From Candidatus Bipolaricaulota bacterium (GTDB lineage: Bacteria > Bipolaricaulota > Bipolaricaulia > Bipolaricaulales > Bipolaricaulaceae): 38,786 nt of DNA. Numbering within the stretch: the first letter of the stretch is position 1; each line of letters begins with the position of its first letter. Below, in pieces: positions 37,497 through 38,786 of the stretch. Both the position numbers and the translations under genes were made by a program. The notes under the pieces were generated by a model. It was given only the letters and a program-made list of their open reading frames with translations, made no database searches and was not told the origin of the DNA. The stretch lies in contig JACIWJ010000011.1 of NCBI GenBank assembly GCA_014361015.1, forward strand, positions 1-38,786. The letters are read 5' to 3'.

Positions 37497-38786
37497 TCAC
37501 AGGGGGAGGGCGGACGGGCAGATCGTGCGGTAGGCGCAGTAAGAGCAAGCCGTGAACGAAGGCCGTGCCGTGAAGTCGCCGGACCGGATCCCCGCCTCGG
37601 CGTCGTGGATCGCGGTCAGGGCGCGGTGGAGCATCTTCTCGGTCGGCACCGCGCGCCCGACGACGACCTCCGGGGTGAGGAAACGCAGCTGCACCTCGCG
37701 GGGTCGCTCCCCGAACATCCGCTCGTAGCCGAGGGCGTAGATCGCGAGCTGCAGCGACTCCCCAGCCCGCCGATCGGCCGCACCCTCCTCCACGGCGGAC
37801 GTCTTGTAGTCGACGATCACCGCCCCGTCGGGGAGGCGGTCCACCCGGTCCCAGTACCCGATCACCTTCGCCCCGTCCTCGGTGAAGGCGAAGAACTTCT
37901 CCACGAACGCCGGCCGCGCCTCCGACCGTTCCTCGAACGCGTAGAACGCGTCGAGGGAGGCCGCGCCGTGGCGGAGCATCTCCTCCTCGTGGGCCGCGGA
38001 CAGGAACCCCTCCGAGCGCCAGGAGCGACGGAACACGCGCTGGAGGTCGTCCAGAGGGAGCGTGCGTCCCTGGATCTTCGCGAGGTGATAGGCCTGAATC
38101 GCCTGATGGACCGCGTTCCCCAGGATCACCGTCGGGTGAAGGCGAATCGGCACGCGCAGCACGTGCACGTAGCGGTACTTGAGGGGACAGGTGAGCCAGT
38201 CGTCGACCTGGCGGAACGAGAGCTGCAGTGGGCCCGCTCCGGTGGGAACCGGGGCGGGAGGGGGGGGTTCCTTCCCCTCGCGGCGGATCCGGAACAGGGC
38301 CGGCGTCTCGGCGACCCGTCCCCCGAGGTTCTCCTCGCCCAACGCCTCCAGGACGAACCGGGAGATCTTGGCCGCCCGCTTGCGCGGCGCCTCCCCTGGA
38401 GGTCGGTAGTCGTCGGCGGACAAGAGGTAGAGGTGCCGCCGGGCGCGGGTCATCCCCACGTAGAACAGGCGCCGTTGCTCCTCGAGATGGGCGAGGTCAG
38501 CCGGGAGGTCATCGAGGCGCAGGTCGCCGGGCAGGGCGAACGTGGGCCGGGAGGCGCGGCCCGGGAAAAAGTCCTCGACGAGCCCGGTCAGGAACACGGC
38601 ATCGAACTCCATCCCCTTCGCCTGGTGGAAGGTCATCACCTGGACCGCGTCTGTCCCCGGCACGGCCTCGCCAACCATCGGGTTCCACCCCAGCTCCCGC
38701 AGCTCGTCCACGTAGCGCACGAACCATGGCACCCGGTCGTGGCGCGCCACCTCCTCGAACCGGCGCACGACCCGCTCGAAGAACTC
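37497..38786 (-). CDS. UvrD-like helicase with C-terminal RecB-type Fe-S nuclease (3' part)
   Basis: The frame is open to the right edge, so the N-terminal helicase part is missing; 429 codons are visible. The first third has the late superfamily 1 helicase motifs: VQVMTFHQAKGMEFDAVFL (motif V region), DFFPG, and EEQRRLFYVGMTRARRHLYLL (motif VI). Then comes a PD-(D/E)XK nuclease of the RecB/AddB/Cas4 type: FRQVDDWLTCPLKYRY, GNAVHQAIQAYH, GYWDRVDRLPDGAVIVDYKTS with the Asp and Asp-x-Lys active site, and ESLQLAIYALGY. A C-terminal CSYCAYRTICP with the earlier Cys of LTCPLKY gives four Cys for an iron-sulfur cluster. This suits end-resection in double-strand-break repair. Whether it is AddA-, AddB- or PcrA-nuclease-like needs the missing part. 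Confidence 0.9.
   Translation of the reverse strand, partial: EFFERVVRRFEEVARHDRVPWFVRYVDELRELGWNPMVGEAVPGTDAVQVMTFHQAKGMEFDAVFLTGLVEDFFPGRASRPTFALPGDLRLDDLPADLAHLEEQRRLFYVGMTRARRHLYLLSADDYRPPGEAPRKRAAKISRFVLEALGEENLGGRVAETPALFRIRREGKEPPPPAPVPTGAGPLQLSFRQVDDWLTCPLKYRYVHVLRVPIRLHPTVILGNAVHQAIQAYHLAKIQGRTLPLDDLQRVFRRSWRSEGFLSAAHEEEMLRHGAASLDAFYAFEERSEARPAFVEKFFAFTEDGAKVIGYWDRVDRLPDGAVIVDYKTSAVEEGAADRRAGESLQLAIYALGYERMFGERPREVQLRFLTPEVVVGRAVPTEKMLHRALTAIHDAEAGIRSGDFTARPSFTACSYCAYRTICPSALPL

Noticed and set aside
1-38786. CRISPR arrays, insertion sequences, prophage genes, toxin-antitoxin or restriction systems
   Set aside because: No regular direct repeats with spacers, transposase, integrase, capsid or methylase motifs were seen; the only repeats are the short degenerate units at 9196 and 15106.

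Overview
This is a 38.8-kb GC-rich bacterial chromosomal window with dense genes, many 1-4 nt start/stop overlaps, clear Shine-Dalgarno sites and free use of GTG, TTG and probably one CTG start. It has no rRNA, CRISPR array, phage or insertion sequence. The gene mix is a bacterial-type AspRS, FloA/NfeD, peptide ABC importer genes, a two-copy carbamoyltransferase catabolic cluster and an archaeal-type Pus10 tRNA pseudouridine synthase. It suggests a deep-branching, probably anaerobic or fermentative, uncultured lineage. Candidatus Bipolaricaulota (OP1/Acetothermia) is my best guess, but that is inference and was not tested.

Layout. (1) 1-3970, minus: an operon of dipeptide epimerase, oligopeptide-binding protein and two permeases (the second cut by the window edge), for peptide uptake and use. 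(2) 4281-5447: a frameshifted small secreted-protein gene and an unknown Cys/Trp-rich ORF with its own promoter-like and hairpin signals. (3) 5624-8074: pus10 (minus), divergent from a secreted two-domain protein ending in a YbjN-like domain. (4) 8150-15118: the most interesting region. A FadR-type regulator, carbamate kinase and two paralogous knotted-type carbamoyltransferases run leftward. A fold-type II PLP enzyme, a miniature XdhC-like protein and an NTPase-methyltransferase fusion run rightward. The two arms share one intergenic control region with a perfect 11-bp palindrome. The logic fits a catabolic pathway that phosphorolyses ureido compounds to carbamoyl phosphate and then makes ATP.

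(5) 15209-18254: a PNPOx-fold protein, tRNA-Asn with its own promoter, a two-gene ABC exporter and a divergent YjbQ protein. (6) 18488-22765, minus: D-cysteine desulfhydrase-like enzyme, S10 carboxypeptidase, alpha/beta hydrolase and ZIP metal transporter. (7) 22949-28015: a zone of acetyltransferases, an MFS transporter and decaying genes (a frameshifted Fpg/Nei glycosylase, a MATE remnant and a YbjN remnant). (8) 28098-30568, minus: nfeD, floA and a coupled 43-aa ORF, read from a promoter that should give an almost leaderless mRNA. (9) 30848-37388: a NosD-like beta-helix protein facing an operon in which aspS leads a MoxR/DUF58/DUF4129 membrane-complex set. (10) 37497-38786: the 3' part of a UvrD-like helicase with a RecB-type Fe-S nuclease.

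Several minus-strand promoters share the form TTGNC(C/G)-N17-TACNAT, and pus10 and nfeD have a -10 box only 6-9 nt before the start codon.
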